In this document: positions 1 through 12,430 of the stretch, piece by piece | How the letters are laid out: each line of letters begins with the position of its first letter | Position numbering within the stretch: the first letter of the stretch is position 1 | NCBI GenBank assembly: GCA_002633005.1 | Contig: NMRA01000665.1 | Coordinates: forward strand, 153,728-217,727 | Length of the DNA stretch: 64,000 bases | Source: Phoronis australis | Taxonomy: Eukaryota; Phoronida; Phoronidae | Reading direction: 5' to 3' | Position numbers and translations under genes: made by a program | The notes under the pieces: model-generated | Databases searched by the model: none | What the model was told of the DNA's origin: nothing | What the model saw: the letters and a program-made list of their open reading frames with translations, nothing else

Positions 1-264
1 ATGCACATGCGGTGATGGCGTCGTAGATTGTGCATTGTGCATTGATTAAATTACTGGTGGTAAGTTGGCAAGTGTATTAGCATTTATTCTTCGTCAGCAA
101 TGTCCACGTAAAGACATAAAATATAGACATGCCCGCGCGCATATCGACCACGATCCACGTGATTACGAACCGTCAACCCTCTTGGTATTACATTCCATTT
201 GAGCATTCACTTCTAATACAAGNTTAACATTCCAGTGTTTATTTTTGAAAGCGTACGCGTTGAT

Positions 265-648
265 TGGGCGTCTCGAAACCGCAGACCTAGAAAACTAGAA
301 ACATGAAAAAAGCACAAATGGATTTAGAAAACGTAGACCTAGAAGAATGACAGCATGTGGACGCTACAAATGGACACGAGTGACTATAAAAACAGGACAT
401 TACAATTTTCACGAAAAACTAAAATTGCATGAAACAGAATAAGACAATATTTTAGAAAATATCACATAGTTTTGAGATTTCATCCTGAACATTTATTTCA
501 AATAAATTTTGTCCATAGTATTGACACTGTTGTTTTGCTACAAGTTTTGCTACAATGTACGCTTTCTAGGTCTGCGTTTTCTGTCCACCTTTTATAGGGC
601 TGAATTTCAGAGACCTGCGTTTTCTAGGTCTGCACTTTCGAGACACCA
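265..648. mobile_element. MITE-like element with ~30-bp imperfect terminal inverted repeats
   Basis: The segment starting TGGGCGTCTCGAAACCGCAG at about 265 reappears inverted at 618-648, with roughly 23 of 25 core positions matching (TCTCGAAA..GCAGACCTAGAAAA). A second, inner inverted pair built on the word AGACCTAGAA lies near 326-345 and 565-584. There is no open frame inside. No clear target duplication is visible at the edges, so the superfamily is not assigned. The size (~385 bp) and nested inverted structure fit a small non-autonomous DNA transposon. Confidence 0.5.
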
Positions 649-847
649 AGTGTCAGTTCCCAATGAAACGTCTCTGTTACTTTAGTTTAGCTTGTTCTCG
701 TAACGTTACCACTATAAGAATTCTCTAAACTCTTACGCTGGATTTATTTTAGCCTTTTTGGAAAAACAGGAGCCATAATGGAGTCGTCGTTACTTACACT
801 TTTGTAACAAATGACAGTTTATTCCATTCGCAACAAAAAGGTCTTAC

Positions 848-1024
848 CAGCTGCTGGGCATTCACCCTGATTGCAGATCGAATATGCAGAGGAGATGCCT
901 TGGCAGTCTTTACCACCACCAGATGGCGGTGGGTCCACACACGCACGCACCTTGACTTGAGACCCGACGCCGCAAGGTGCGCTACAAGTGCCTGCCTTCT
1001 CCCAACTTGCCCACTTGCCGTCCA
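848..1024 (-). CDS. Internal exon encoding one thrombospondin type-1 repeat
   Basis: The 177-nt exon encodes a single TSP1 module of about 59 residues. Visible hallmarks are the WASWEKAGTCSAPCGVGSQ segment, then VRACVDPPPSGGGKDCQG and a final CNQGEC; six cysteines and two of the usual layered tryptophans are present. It is bounded by a CAG acceptor after a pyrimidine stretch (TTTTCCTGTCACAG) and a GTAAGA donor. Both junctions are phase 1, the symmetrical 1-1 phase typical of shuffled TSP1 modules. TSP1 repeats occur in secreted or cell-surface adhesion, matrix and complement-like proteins. Other exons of the gene should lie upstream (higher coordinates) or beyond the window's left edge. The parent protein cannot be named from one module. 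Confidence 0.85.
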
Positions 1025-2411
1025 CTGTGACAGGAAAATTAAAAGAACTGATTGCGATATCGAGATCATGTATTATATAATATTAGAGCATTAAAAGTAA
1101 TTACATGTCCTTCGCTTGCATCAATTTTTATAAACCGATAAAAGATTTCATTAAACGAAATATGTAAAGTAAGAAATGCCGGTCTTAACTTTTCCCAGTC
1201 CCCAAGCAAGTTCAGACGTCGAGGCTCCCTTCACTACCGATTTACATAATCTAGGGTCCACTGGCAATCGGCTCCTGCTATTTGCAGGGTATCGTTTCCA
1301 TATTTTCAAAACCATTAAAAAAGCATAAGAGAGTTCTTGAAATTTTATGTTGTTGATATTGTTTTGCTTTGAATTTGCCTTCCGTTTTTGCTAAATTTAA
1401 GTTAGACATAGGCGTGCAACCCAGTACATGACAAAACAGTATGAAGTGAAAACCAAATTGTACAGGCCCTCTGCTTTCAAGAAATCTATGTTTTTAGTAA
1501 TTTATAATCTATAGTTTTGTAGCTAGATATTTGTACACTCAGACTTGTGGATTAGGCCCTACGTACCCTTTTAACACTCAAAAGTGTTCACGTACAGATA
1601 GGAGCGACTCTCGTAATCATGCTTGCTAGTTAAACATCCAAATGAATACACGAGTTCAAATAATATGCAATATCGGAGGCGCTAATTTTTGCTAAATCTA
1701 GACCCTTAAGGAAGCGGCTTGTAATTTACACTTAATTAACGGTAAGTTGCGGACGGAATTGAAATTCTCGTTAGCAACATCCTTTTCTCATTAACATAAT
1801 CACTGTAAGAACACGTAATAACCGCTAAATTTATCGATCGCGTACATTTTCTCTATTCTTTCCCAAATCTGCATCCCGGCGGAGTACAATAGGAGCACTA
1901 ATGATCGGTTCTTATCAATTTCAAGTGACGTGTTTAGACAGTAGACGCAAATAATTATTGCTCTTTTAATGGTAAGAGATTTTATAGTTCACTTCCTTGG
2001 ACTTATAACTTCCATATTTAAGTAACACGTGACGACGAGGGAATGTATTTGAAACGTTAAATATTATTCGGAAAATATTTATGAATTAAGGCTCTGACTT
2101 TGTTGTTTGAGACTGATGTTGGATGTCCCTGGTATGGTGCAAATTGGGCGTGTCGGCCCTTCAAGTAAGATACCTGACGTGTGAACATCGCAAAACGAGC
2201 AAAAAACTTGTTAAATTAATACATGCAAGTTTTTTTGAATACTACACTTCTCATGCCTTCCTCAAACCACACGACACGACTGATCTCAGTTCACCCACAC
2301 TCTCCCATGGTAAAATAGTCCCGAGTAGGGACAGAAGATTGCACACTACGCACAAAGCGCCACTCATCTCGCCTCAAACAAACAATGCAACAACAATAGC
2401 CTCGTGATTTA
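1025..2411. other. Non-coding stretch, no feature recognised
   Basis: AT-rich sequence without a convincing exon on either strand. It would be intron if the exons at 848-1024 and 2681-3207 belong to one minus-strand gene, which is not shown. Confidence 0.5.
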
Positions 2412-2521
2412 ATTGTTAGCCTATGATAGGACATTGTTAGCCTATGATAGGACATTGTTAGCCTATGATAGGACATTGTTAGCCTATGATAGGACATTGT
2501 TAGCCTATGATAGGACATTGT
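2412..2521. repeat. 21-bp tandem repeat, five copies
   Basis: The unit ATTGTTAGCCTATGATAGGA plus C is repeated five times without variation from 2412 to 2516, followed by a short partial copy. The period of 21 is a multiple of three, so an open frame crosses it on the minus strand as a 7-residue repeat, but nothing else suggests that frame is a gene. Perfect copies imply recent expansion. Confidence 0.95.
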
Positions 2522-2680
2522 TACCAGTTGAGGTGAATCGTAAACCACCATTCATATATGTAATTACATGTACACGACACAACTCATCATAGTCGAGCTG
2601 AGTTGAGATCAGCCGCATTTTGGAGCCGCGCTTGCGCCGCTCAACCCTGTTTTCATCTTATGGAAACGCTGATACTTAAC

Positions 2681-3207
2681 CAACCTCGTGGAACAAACGC
2701 GTATATCTGGTGGTCGTTGGCAACAAGTTTTGTAAGAGGATGGTGACCGTCATAAAACAGTTGTGCACCGCATTGCACGTCACGAACCATTCCTCCCGTT
2801 CCTTTGAAATTGACCAGAAACTTGAACTCCTTGCTGAGCTTGACATCTTGGTTCTCGCCAATTTTGAAGTCCTCGTAAATTACCTCATTGTGGGTAAATT
2901 TATCCCTCTCCTCCTGAACTAACGTTTTCAAACTGGAAGTATAAATAACCGTTAAAGGGCATCGTTCCTCTGTCCACAGGGTAATGGATGATTCCAGAAA
3001 ATAATCTATTTTGTAGCTTTGCAGATATTCAGCTAAATAGTTACGCAGACTTGCCAATAATGTCCCACACAACCGGTTTGCGTCTTTGGAACATTGCATA
3101 ACGGCTGTTCTGTGTACATGTATGTGAGGCTGATTCAAACAGCGCATTTCCTCGATAATTGAAATGGCATGTGGATCGTGACGTTGTAAAAAGTTATCGT
3201 GGTCATA
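2681..3207 (-). CDS. Candidate internal exon, 175 codons, family not recognised
   Basis: An open stretch runs from a possible acceptor (CCTCTTTAATAAAAG, exon starting at 3207) to a donor G|GTTAAGT at 2681. That makes 527 nt, entering in phase 0 and leaving in phase 2. The product is soluble, with cysteines in the words EEMRC, MQCSKD, RLCGTL, EERCPL and VQCGAQ. There is no membrane helix or named domain I can see. The length of the open frame, the fit of both splice sites and the non-repetitive composition support a real exon. It lies on the same strand as the TSP1 exon and could belong to the same secreted or surface protein, but the phases (leaving 2, TSP1 entering 1) require at least one more exon between them. 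Confidence 0.5.
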
Positions 3208-5135
3208 CTTTTATTAAAGAGGCATGGAACGCGAAAACTGGTAAAAATAGCTTTCAATTCTTGACGAAATTATCATCTCGCAACATCTAGTAGAGAGTAA
3301 TTCACTTTAACCTGTGAGGAAATTTCCAGAAAAAAGCAATATTCACGATTTTTGAAACACGTGCGATGGAACAACTGTGGTTTCTAATGTCCCTCTCACT
3401 TATAATAAATGCGTGCATGCGTTTACAGTCAGTTGCTTGAAGTCGCTTGAGGTCAAAGGTCACATTTTCCACAAAAGGGAATGTGCTACTTTTATGTCTT
3501 GCTATATCAAATAAGGAGACGTGCTTTGCCTTGTGGGACTAAAATCGACGAAATGGCGAGCAGTTGACTAGTATTTTTTTGAAATTTGAAACTAAAAGAA
3601 TGTGGTTTGATATCAACAGAAAATAAAAATATTTACGAACAAACCATAAAATATCTGGTGAGCAGGTTGAATTCTGTTTTAGTGGCAGAGAATCACTTTC
3701 AGTATTGCAATTTAGTCTGTTTATCGCGTTCCAGGCCTATTTAATACAAGTTTTTAAGCTACATTCTAATCATTCATCTCAATTTCATTGTAAATTGTCG
3801 AGTGAAGCATTGACCTATTTTTGTCAAAAATGTATGTTTGACGCTTCGGACTATTTCTGGCAACCGTAACTGCTGCTCTGTCGTTTCCCGGCCGCAATAT
3901 AGATAAGTTAGCTCTCACACACGTTTCACTAGCAGGCTTGCCATGTGAACCCAGCCTACAATATAGAGGGGCTCGAATTTTTCGATATGCGGACCTTTTA
4001 CTGACATAAACCAACGAGGACTAAAAAAAAACGGGCCAGTACATGTAGGTTCAGGCCTGCGAATTGTGCATCCGAGCAGATTTCCTGTGGACTTTTGTCT
4101 CNCATGCTTGCAGACACCTACTTTTCACACAGATTTTTTTATCTGGTGTCTGTAATTTTGGGAGTAGTTATAGGTCGTCTTTGTATCGCATGGCAGCCTA
4201 GTTTGTGTACTCTTGTTCGCTTTGTGATGGTTGTTATGGTTCTAGCCCGTGGTCTCAAGACACAGAAATGTGGACGACTACACGTAGGAGCTCTCTGAAA
4301 TATCGGTACCTGCATAGGTTTTGCATTTACTGTCTTCGTAAGTGACAAGACAGAGGTCACCCCTGACTTAATCTTAAATAAGAGTTGAAAAATGAGGAAA
4401 AACTGTTGAGCGTTTGACATCTTCAATTGAATAATTGAGCTATCAAGAGATGTGTAACGAAAGTCGGCAGACAGCTTTGCGTTTCGGCAGTCGTTAAGCA
4501 TTGCCAGTTAATCAACAGAGTAAACAAGAGTTTGGAATTTGAACGAAGGAAGGAGGTCATCATGTTTTTCACAGAGGTTACATCTATTTCGATGCACGCG
4601 TACAATTGGTCTTTCTGCAGATACGCTGTAAATGGAGGCGTCTCACTACAATTTATTTTGGTCATCCATAGCGGAATTAACCCAACCAATGAAGACAGGG
4701 AACACAAACCTATTTTTCCAATCAACACTAGGTAACCAGGTTGAAAGATGTCCTACATTTCTTTTACATAAAAGGTCAGTGAAATTATTTATACTGAATC
4801 CCCCTCAAAAAGGTTCTAATTAAGCACAAATCTCATTTTACATAATGAAGTGATACTTGCAAATACATCGTATTAATCGACTGAAACAAGTACTACTGCA
4901 TCCGAAGAAACAGGCTGCACAGTTGAACTCCAACATAAACAGGTGGCGCTGTTTGTTGTACCATGGGTGCGAGGACAACACCCGCGCTATCGTGCGTTTT
5001 GTTGGAGAGGAAGTTCCAGGTTGCCTCAAACGTCTTCACGGACGTTTTCTCTACCTGGCGGCATGCTTTGTCCTGGTCGTGTGAGCAGACGTGAAGAAAA
5101 ACTGTCTACAGATTCATGACTCTCAGCAACGACTT
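3208..5135. other. Non-coding stretch with one ambiguous base
   Basis: No exon, RNA gene or clear repeat is supported. An N at 4102 marks a sequencing or scaffolding gap. Unlike the N at 29334 and 44277, I see no tandem duplication flanking it. Confidence 0.5.
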
Positions 5136-7324
5136 CAGGGCTCGACGCTATTAAAATCGCCAGGTCGCATTTTGCGACCTAGCCAAAATCCCAGGTCGCA
5201 TTTTCAAAATCCAGCTGGCATTCGTAAATTCCAGGTCGCAAAATTTTCCCGCCATTTTTAAGCGCCAAAATAGATTTTTTAGATCATCGAGAAAATGTTT
5301 AGATTATGCTCTTACCTGCAGCGTTAAATACTCACAAATTTCGGATCTCAAAATTGACTTCATTCATGCAGGTACGGCCTTACTGTTCTTCACGACCGCC
5401 ATTGAAAGTCTCTAGAGCGCAAGGCAAGTTGCCGGCGTGAAAGTTGAATCAGTGCTCTCTAACTGACTCGTGCATTCGAGTAGCTAAATTTGCGATGTGA
5501 AAAGGGAGAAAATGCCCGTTGAAAAAGTATCCGGGATTTTGTTAGATCTGGTCTTCTCACTGGCCGTCATCAAAGTCGTTAACGATTCAAACTAACTCGG
5601 GTAATCGCGAGTTTGCTCTTCAATACCTTCCAAGTACGGGAAAAATAGGTCAGTCGCAAAACGACACGCATGTCACTAGTGTTAATTTTCTTTCCGAGGT
5701 ATAAAACAAAGCCGGGATTTGGTTTTTACATGCTGTGAAAAGACGTTTTAGAAAACTGAAGTTGTGTAAAATGAAAGTGACACACACCATATAAACTGCG
5801 TGTCAATTTTAAACCACACGCGGTCGTTTGTAGTGCGCAATGATGGGCGCTAGCTTGAACTGTGGGCGCTTAATTGGAAATTCTCAAAATTTAAGGGAGG
5901 ACTTTTAATAGATCAGTGAGCGCTTATTATGAAACACTTTAAAGGTAGGGAGTAGGCTTGTGCGTGAGCATAGTCGTTAACCTCAGTGTTTGCGGTAATA
6001 AGATATTAAAACGCTGCAATGGTAAGAAACATTATAATAATACGATTTTGCGAGGCAAACTCCATCTGGTAGGGGTGACTTTCTGGATATCGTTACCACC
6101 TACATTGTACCCTTTTTAGCCACCCGGAATGATTTTTTAACTGCCCGCTTCAGCCGGAACAAGGTTGTTTCTATAGAAGTCTGAACATTTTACGGCGACG
6201 GTGGTTCGGGGAGCGAAAAGTTGCCGGGGGGGGGGGCGTATAAAGAGAAGAATGAAAAGTTCGCTAACTGGAACCACAATTTCGCATCTAGTGCCAGTTT
6301 AGTTGCAATAACTGGCTACGGGCATAGAATACAGGGTTTACAGAACATCGACCTCGGGAAACATCGGAACAGAATAACGTTAGTTCTGGGTTATATCGGT
6401 CCCGGGACATCGGGTCTTTTATAACCGCTGGGAATCTGAGTTCATTTTCAAATAAACCAGAGCCAAGCCGGTATACTCTTTCATTTAGGACTGTCGCTGT
6501 TCTTTGAAGTGGTGCGCACGCGTGAGTTCACGCACTTGAATCGCTGGAGTAGGCCTACACTTTACGTTGGCAACAACGTGTGAAAGACAAATCATATTTC
6601 GCGCACGTAGCCCCAGAAACAAGTAAAGGGTTTGAGAATTTCTTGGAAAATTGAAAGTAAAGACGTGACCGTCGTTTGGCGATTAACAAGGTTGTCATTT
6701 TCACTTTGGCTGTCTTAATACGATAAAAGGAGAAGCATACCTCAGTCTAAGTCACGATTGTCTGCCGGGACCGCTTGCGCGCTAATGGTGCCGCAGTGCG
6801 ATATCAGGGATATTGTCGTGGATATTTGGTACATGTAATAAGGACATCTTATGTGAAAAATAAGCATTTTTGTCCACCACAAAGTTTGGTAAGTTGATCG
6901 CTTAAGAATTAATAGAAACACCGTTGTTTTGTGAAGTTTTATCACGTGTAAGCAGTGGCCCGAAACTTTCTTCGGCGAATCCGGGAATTTACAAAAGTGG
7001 CCGAAAGTGTTAGCCAATGAAACGCGTCAAAGATCGATTCTGCATATCCCATGTTCACGCGACTTGCTTACAAGTCATCGGGAGGCCTGTTCTCGGTTAG
7101 TGTTCTTTTGAACTTGTATTTGGCAACAACCAAATAACGGTCGGATTAACAAGAGCTGCTGTGTATTTGCCAGGTATCTGTTGAGATGTGTAAAAACTCA
7201 GCTCGCATTCGTTGGAAATTACAGGTCGCATTTTGCGACTTTATACGAGCTGACAAAAATCTCAGCTCGCATTTCCAAATTTCAGGTCGCAAATGCGACC
7301 TGCAGCTCGTTATGTCGAGCCCTG
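5136..7324. mobile_element. 2.19-kb non-autonomous TIR transposon (hAT-like ends)
   Basis: Both termini read CAGGGCTCGAC inward (5136-5146, and reversed at 7314-7324). The element is flanked by a direct GACTT at 5131-5135 and 7325-7329. Just inside each end lie palindromes built on AGGTCGCA: AGGTCGCATTTTGCGACCT at 5162-5180 and CAGGTCGCAAATGCGACCTG at 7283-7302. More copies of the word GGTCGCA or its variant GCTCGCA lie further in. The interior has no transposase frame, only a run of ten G near 6225. CAGGG termini are typical of the hAT superfamily, but hAT insertions usually duplicate 8 bp; here only 5 bp match, so the superfamily is tentative. Confidence 0.8.
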
Positions 7325-7698
7325 GACTTTAAGCATGTGATTCAAGTATGCGACTCTAAAGCCAGATAAGGTGAATGTGAACGTATTCATTAGACAAAAC
7401 TCTAACAATTTCCTGCAATAGTACTTCCGGAGTGTGTATGTATCATCAATCGTAAAGCGACCAAAAAATAGAACGAAAATGTCTTCTACGAGCCCAATGA
7501 TAGCGGTAGCTTCGTGGTGAGTGTCACGCTTGCGCGTGGTTCAAGCTAAGTTTCGGGGTAAAAGTTCCTTGTGCGTGGCATGAGATTTCGAGGTATGTGA
7601 TCAATGTTGTATAGTTTTTTAAAAGTTCTGATTTGCGGCAATCTGTTACGTGTTGTGCAGCTTGTTTCAAGAGTTCCATTTCGCAGACCACAATTTAC

Positions 7699-7868
7699 CT
7701 GCACATCAAACGTAAATCTGACGCCACGCTCACGTTTGCTAGAGTCGCGGACACATTCGCCTTGAAGACATTGACCCCTCTAAAGTAATGTAGTGGAGCT
7801 GTTTTGCTGCCGTCACCTTCATGCTTGGCAGTCACAGTAAGAGTGGGGATGTCCTGGGCCACAGCATT
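7699..7868 (-). CDS. Candidate internal exon, 56 codons, extracellular-like
   Basis: This 170-nt exon candidate has a strong acceptor (CCTTGTATCCATTTGCAG) and a CAG|GTAAAT donor. It enters in phase 0 and leaves in phase 2. The peptide alternates hydrophobic and polar residues in beta-strand fashion (words TLTVTAKHEGDG, NVFKANVSATL, ANVSVASDL) and carries two N-glycosylation sequons (NVS twice). This suggests a beta-sandwich in a secreted or surface protein. I do not recognise the family. It shares strand and phase pattern with the candidate exon at 2681-3207. Confidence 0.5.
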
Positions 7869-9299
7869 CTGCAAATGGATACAAGGCAATGAGATGTGAC
7901 TCTCTCTTTAAGCATCATCAAACCCGTGCTCGCGTTGAAAATAAGTTTTGATCAAGACCACTCATCGTTAATATCTTGGTCCTTGCTCAGTTTGGAAGTT
8001 TTCTCTCCGCTTGGCATGAACTGGCAGTTTTGCTATTACCAAGCTCATTAAGATTGCAGATCAGTGGCTGTCACATTTTACCACGTAGATGGGAAGGTGT
8101 AGGTTGTCACTGACAGGTACTTATAGCTTTCAGTGCTATGACAGACTGAAAACTGGTTCGAGAAAATTAACGTTATCAATCTCGACCTTACGTCCACAAG
8201 TCTACTCAAAGAAAACAGCCTGTGTAATGTCTGTTTTATGCTCCAGCCAGTGCTGCGAAGCGTTGAATTGTAATGAACCCCTGAGACAACTCCAGCAACT
8301 GTTGCACTCGTTGACTCAACGTGCTGTATCTCTATTAACTAACACTGCAACTGATAACTATTTAGCTGCACCTCAAATGTAACCTATCAACTGTAGCCTC
8401 TTACGAACGTTTCGACTATTCAAGCACATTCCAGTATTTTCAGGAATCAACTCTAGAATGGTCTAGTCTATGGACCCAAATTAATGACTAACATACTGGA
8501 ATTTTCTGGAAAGTTCTCTAGTTTTCTGTCGTTAACAAATTGCGTCATTACTGGCCTGGCTCCCTGGGTCAGGTCAAGTGGCATCTACTTCTTAAAGTAG
8601 GAAAGCCAAATAAAATTTCAATTAGCTAAAACCAGTGTCAGTCTACTCCTGACCGTGACATAGAACATTATAAGGTTGATCTGAAGAAATAACGCATTTT
8701 CAAGTCCTTTGAAGTCCTGAAGTCACCTGACTAAAAACACTATGAGACCAATCCATTACAGTATATATGTAAGTGGCGTAAATTGAAATTTGAGGTTGAA
8801 GGCGAGTTTATAGACCCTTTAAGAAATGGAAATCAACAAAATGGTGTCGTATACATGTAAAAACAGTCGTTATCAGGAGGAAGATTTGAACTTACCAATA
8901 TCAATAAAATCGGACCACTAAAAGGTCACTTTCACATTAACACAGTAATTCCCATGTTTTGAGGAGTTGCGCTTAATAAAAAAGCCCTCCCAGACTTACA
9001 GAGCCATTGCAACTCCTCTCAAAGTAGGTGTATTAACGTGCGATCTTGGGCAACACAGGTGTTGGGCAAAGAGGTAAGTGGCACTTTACAATGGGTGATT
9101 GGACATTCAGGGCAGGGCGGTTTGGCGGCAGTTTTAAGGTAAACATCACCTGTAGGCTCAGTGAGTCCAGTTTGCTTGTATTTGTGAACATGTTGGTCAC
9201 GAGAAAACTTCCTTAGTTCAGCTATAGATACATTTTTTTCATGATGGCGGTTTCCTATAGCATTTTTGAATGTTCATTATGAAATAATCAGTACAATAA
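7869..9299. other. Non-coding stretch, no feature recognised
   Basis: No exon or repeat is supported here. The longest frame (97 codons on the plus strand near 8089-8382) lacks splice signals or recognisable motifs. Confidence 0.4.
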
Positions 9300-10160
9300 A
9301 AATAAAGACCTAGAAAGCGCCAAGAGGCATTGTATCTGAGCTAAACAAATACAAAGAAATCTATATACAATTATACACAAATACATAAATTAATAAACTG
9401 ATGTCAATATTAAATTGAAATATTTACGGAACCTGGTGTTGATGAGAGTGAGAAGACACCTTCAATTTGACTTTGTAAGTTCGGCCTTCCAGATAGAATT
9501 TTAAATGTAGGAGGAGAGTGCCTGAGAAACCAGAACGTTGTAATTTATGTAGACGCAAATCACGGGGAACGACATCAAAAGCTGACGCAACATCTAAAAA
9601 TACGGATCTAACGTTGTACCCTTGCTCAAACTGTACGTGGATTTCATGTAATTCCTGAAAGTTGGGACTTAGTGCTGTTACCAGGCATGAATCCAAATCG
9701 GCGACGACAGATGAAGTTTTATGATGAGAGGTGATCAAACACAAATATTTTTTTTCTAAAATTTTGAATAAGGTGTTAAGAAGAGTTATGGGGAGATTGT
9801 ATGCAACATCTGTTTTGGAGTCCTCTTGCGTATTGGTATCATAACACTACAGTTAAAGTTCAAAGGAAATTTCCAAATTGTAGTATTTTGTTGTAAAATG
9901 TTGTCAAAGAAACTGTAAGCTCTCTTGCTATTTTCTTGGTCATTTTATTAGTTATTAGAACGGTACCGTCGTTTTTGATTTCATCCATGTTTTCTAGTAG
10001 TTTTCAAACTCCAGATGAGTGGTTTTGTATGTCCTGTTTGGAAATTCGGGAATGGTTGTTGTTGGAGCAATGTGACTCTTGGCGATGAAGTCTAGAAATA
10101 GCTTACCTTTTTCAGCTTTGGATGACGCCTGGGCGTTGGATTTCTTTGAGTGGATGGTGC
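9300..10160 (-). mobile_element. Internally deleted LINE fragment (reverse transcriptase plus 3' tail)
   Basis: This is a diverged copy of the LINE at 54321-60090. The minus-strand frame at 9424-9744 carries the RT word FLDVASAFDVVP, matching FLDIASAFDVVP of the larger copy. It continues into a thumb-side segment (FYLEGRTYKVKL) that the larger copy has lost. The 3' tail (AAAGCGCCAAGAGGCATT, near 9315) matches 54475-54492. Sequence equivalent to roughly 54570-55770 is missing. The upstream part is non-coding through indels. It is dead, truncated at both ends, and without a visible target duplication. Confidence 0.75.
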
Positions 10161-10439
10161 ATTTCTGCATAGCGACTGAGAAACCTGTTTTGATAACATG
10201 TAACCCTCAACATATCCAAAAATTCAAAAAATTCTAATTAGATGGCATCACTTTTGGGCCAATTTTTTCAAATGTGCAGGATGTTTACATGTACTTTCAT
10301 AATCCAGTGATGTTGGAAGTCCAAAACTGACTGGGAAGCGGTGATTTTGGGTTAAAAACAATTGATTTTGTAACTTGTTTTTCGGAGCCTGTGTCTAGTT
10401 GCATTAAATAGTTCCAAATAGGGAGGCAATCATGGCGTA

Positions 10440-12143
10440 TTAGTGGACTTTTGAAAATAATGGTTGTGCTTTCTTATTCTGTTTTAGTTTCATTACTAAT
10501 TCGAATTGTGCCTGTATTACAAATATAGAGTGATCTCTACCTTGAATTCTCAATATTCATGAAGATAGGTAGGGGTCTCTTCATGCAACACCCTAATTCA
10601 AGGACTAGGTCCCTATTTATATTGATTGAATTAAGGGGTCATGTTTATCTCAATAGTCAAAGAAGAGCTCATATTTTAGATAAAGTGACTGAAAAGATTA
10701 GATGTGTGAGTAAAGACTGGCACAATTATGCAAAAATATTTAGGGACCACGTCCCTATTTAGGACTCTTTCATGCAATTGGGCACTAGCTTCCGTTTCGT
10801 TGGAGTGATAGGGCCAAAAATATGAGACAGAACAGAATGAGTGTGGCCATGTGTAGTGTTTCTGATGTGAAAGTACTCGCAACTTGTTCTCTTGTTCGCA
10901 AAGTTTTGGACTGAGTGAAATAAAACCAACAAATCCAATGATGTTTGGCCAGCCAAGCAAAACCCGGACAAAACAGCACAAAACTGGACTTACCGCCACC
11001 TTTTCCACAATAACTAGCTGCAATATATCCGAGGAATGCCAATATATCCGAGGAATGCCAAGATATCCGAGGAATGCCAATATATCCGAGGAATGCCTCA
11101 ATAAGTTAAGACAAATCGATGTTCAGAGACCAAGATTGGTACGTAAAGGAACGAAAGAAAATAAAACTGAACGAAAATAAAAACCCTGACCAGTCTAGCA
11201 TTATTCATCGTAAATGGCGGTGTCTGTTAATCTCGAATCCATTCTTCGCTATTAAATGTAGTTCGACAGCATCAACTAAGCCATCTGGTATTTGATCCAA
11301 AGAAGTAATGGTAACTCCGATGCCTCCAGCGGAGAAGAATCATCGGGAAAGAAACGTGGAGTTGCGAAGGACTTCTGACAGAACGGAGATACGTCAATAG
11401 TCTATTGAGAAAGCGACATGAGGTGGCAACTCGTACGCTAACATTTGGTCTACACTCTCCCTAACTCTATTAGCGCGCCTAAGCCAGAATGCGACTATCA
11501 CGTCCTTTTATAAAAGTTAATGCGCGCGCTTCAACCGCCCAGCTTACAAAAAACGTATTCGCTATATTTTCTCTGATAATGCACTGATTTTCGAAAAGTT
11601 GAAGACGTCTAATCTTGTATTTAAATAGAGTCTTTTAGGTTATTTGCCTTACTTACTGTTCGTTTCTTAACTCTGAAACTAATACGCTAAACAGGTGCAT
11701 TGGTGGACTTATCTCATGCATCACATTCGGCCAAGCGCAAAAATAGCGATAAGCTCACTACGGTATGTGAAGGCGACGTGAAGTCGCACAACCAAAGACA
11801 TAACTTAATAAAGAAAGAAATGTGCCAAACACCTTTTTTATTGTTTAATACTTACTCGTTTATTTATACAAAAATGGAACTTTTTTAAAACCACGTTTTC
11901 ACTGTAGTGTTGACTTTAGGCGAGCAAACGTGGAGCCCAGCAAATACTGTTTGTATAGTCGGTGTCTTCTGTGAAATTGTCGTTTCCATACGGACACGAA
12001 TGCGCATTTCCGTACGGACACGAAGGTGGTCATATGGAAACGGTGATGTCGCAATATACCACGACTCATGTTTAAAAGAACACTAAACCATGTTTTGATG
12101 ATTTCAACCAAACTAAAAACTCACATCCCCTGCTTTACAAATT
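10440..12143. repeat. Duplicated 1.7-kb segment, copy 1 (partner at 48508-49919)
   Basis: Homology to 48508-49919 begins at TGGACTTTTGAAAATA and ends near AAATTGGACATTATGG, collinear and in the same orientation with many indels. Well-conserved blocks include GGTAGGGGTCTCTTCA (about 10570) and GGTGCATTGGTGGACTTATC (about 11694). No open frame is shared between the copies. It is either a dispersed non-coding repeat or the left end of the large duplication noted at 18978 and 50919. Confidence 0.8.
11022..11097. repeat. 19-bp tandem repeat, four copies
   Basis: AATATATCCGAGGAATGCC is repeated four times, with one base changed in the third copy. The partner segment has a single diverged unit near 49168, so the array expanded after the two segments separated. 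Confidence 0.95.
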
Positions 12144-12430
12144 GGACATTATGGTCAGTGGTGGGTGATCCTTTCCCAAAGTTTCCGTGTAATTTGCTTA
12201 AAGCGTAGATTACACTTGCTCGTTTGTCAGACTTTGAAAGGAGTTTCAAATTTTCCTCAAAACTTTTGAAAGTTGTCGAGGCTTACAGGTCATTATCTTG
12301 TTTCAGAGAACTAGACGGGGAAGTCGTTTTTAGCGTCTGTTTTAACAGGGTTTGGTACCCTTTCAACAAAGTGCGGGTCGCAGTACTCAAAGACGCTGTG
12401 GGAGGAAGGCTTTAATAGAATTTAGCATAC

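Noticed and set aside
2291-2551. Minus-strand frame with five MSYHRLT repeats, and the array as a possible CRISPR
   Set aside because: The repeats are head-to-tail without spacers and translate only because the period is 21; no gene signal surrounds them.
5128-5135. 8-bp hAT-style target duplication at the 5136-7324 element
   Set aside because: AACGACTT on the left and GACTTTAA on the right share only GACTT; an 8-bp duplication is not supported.
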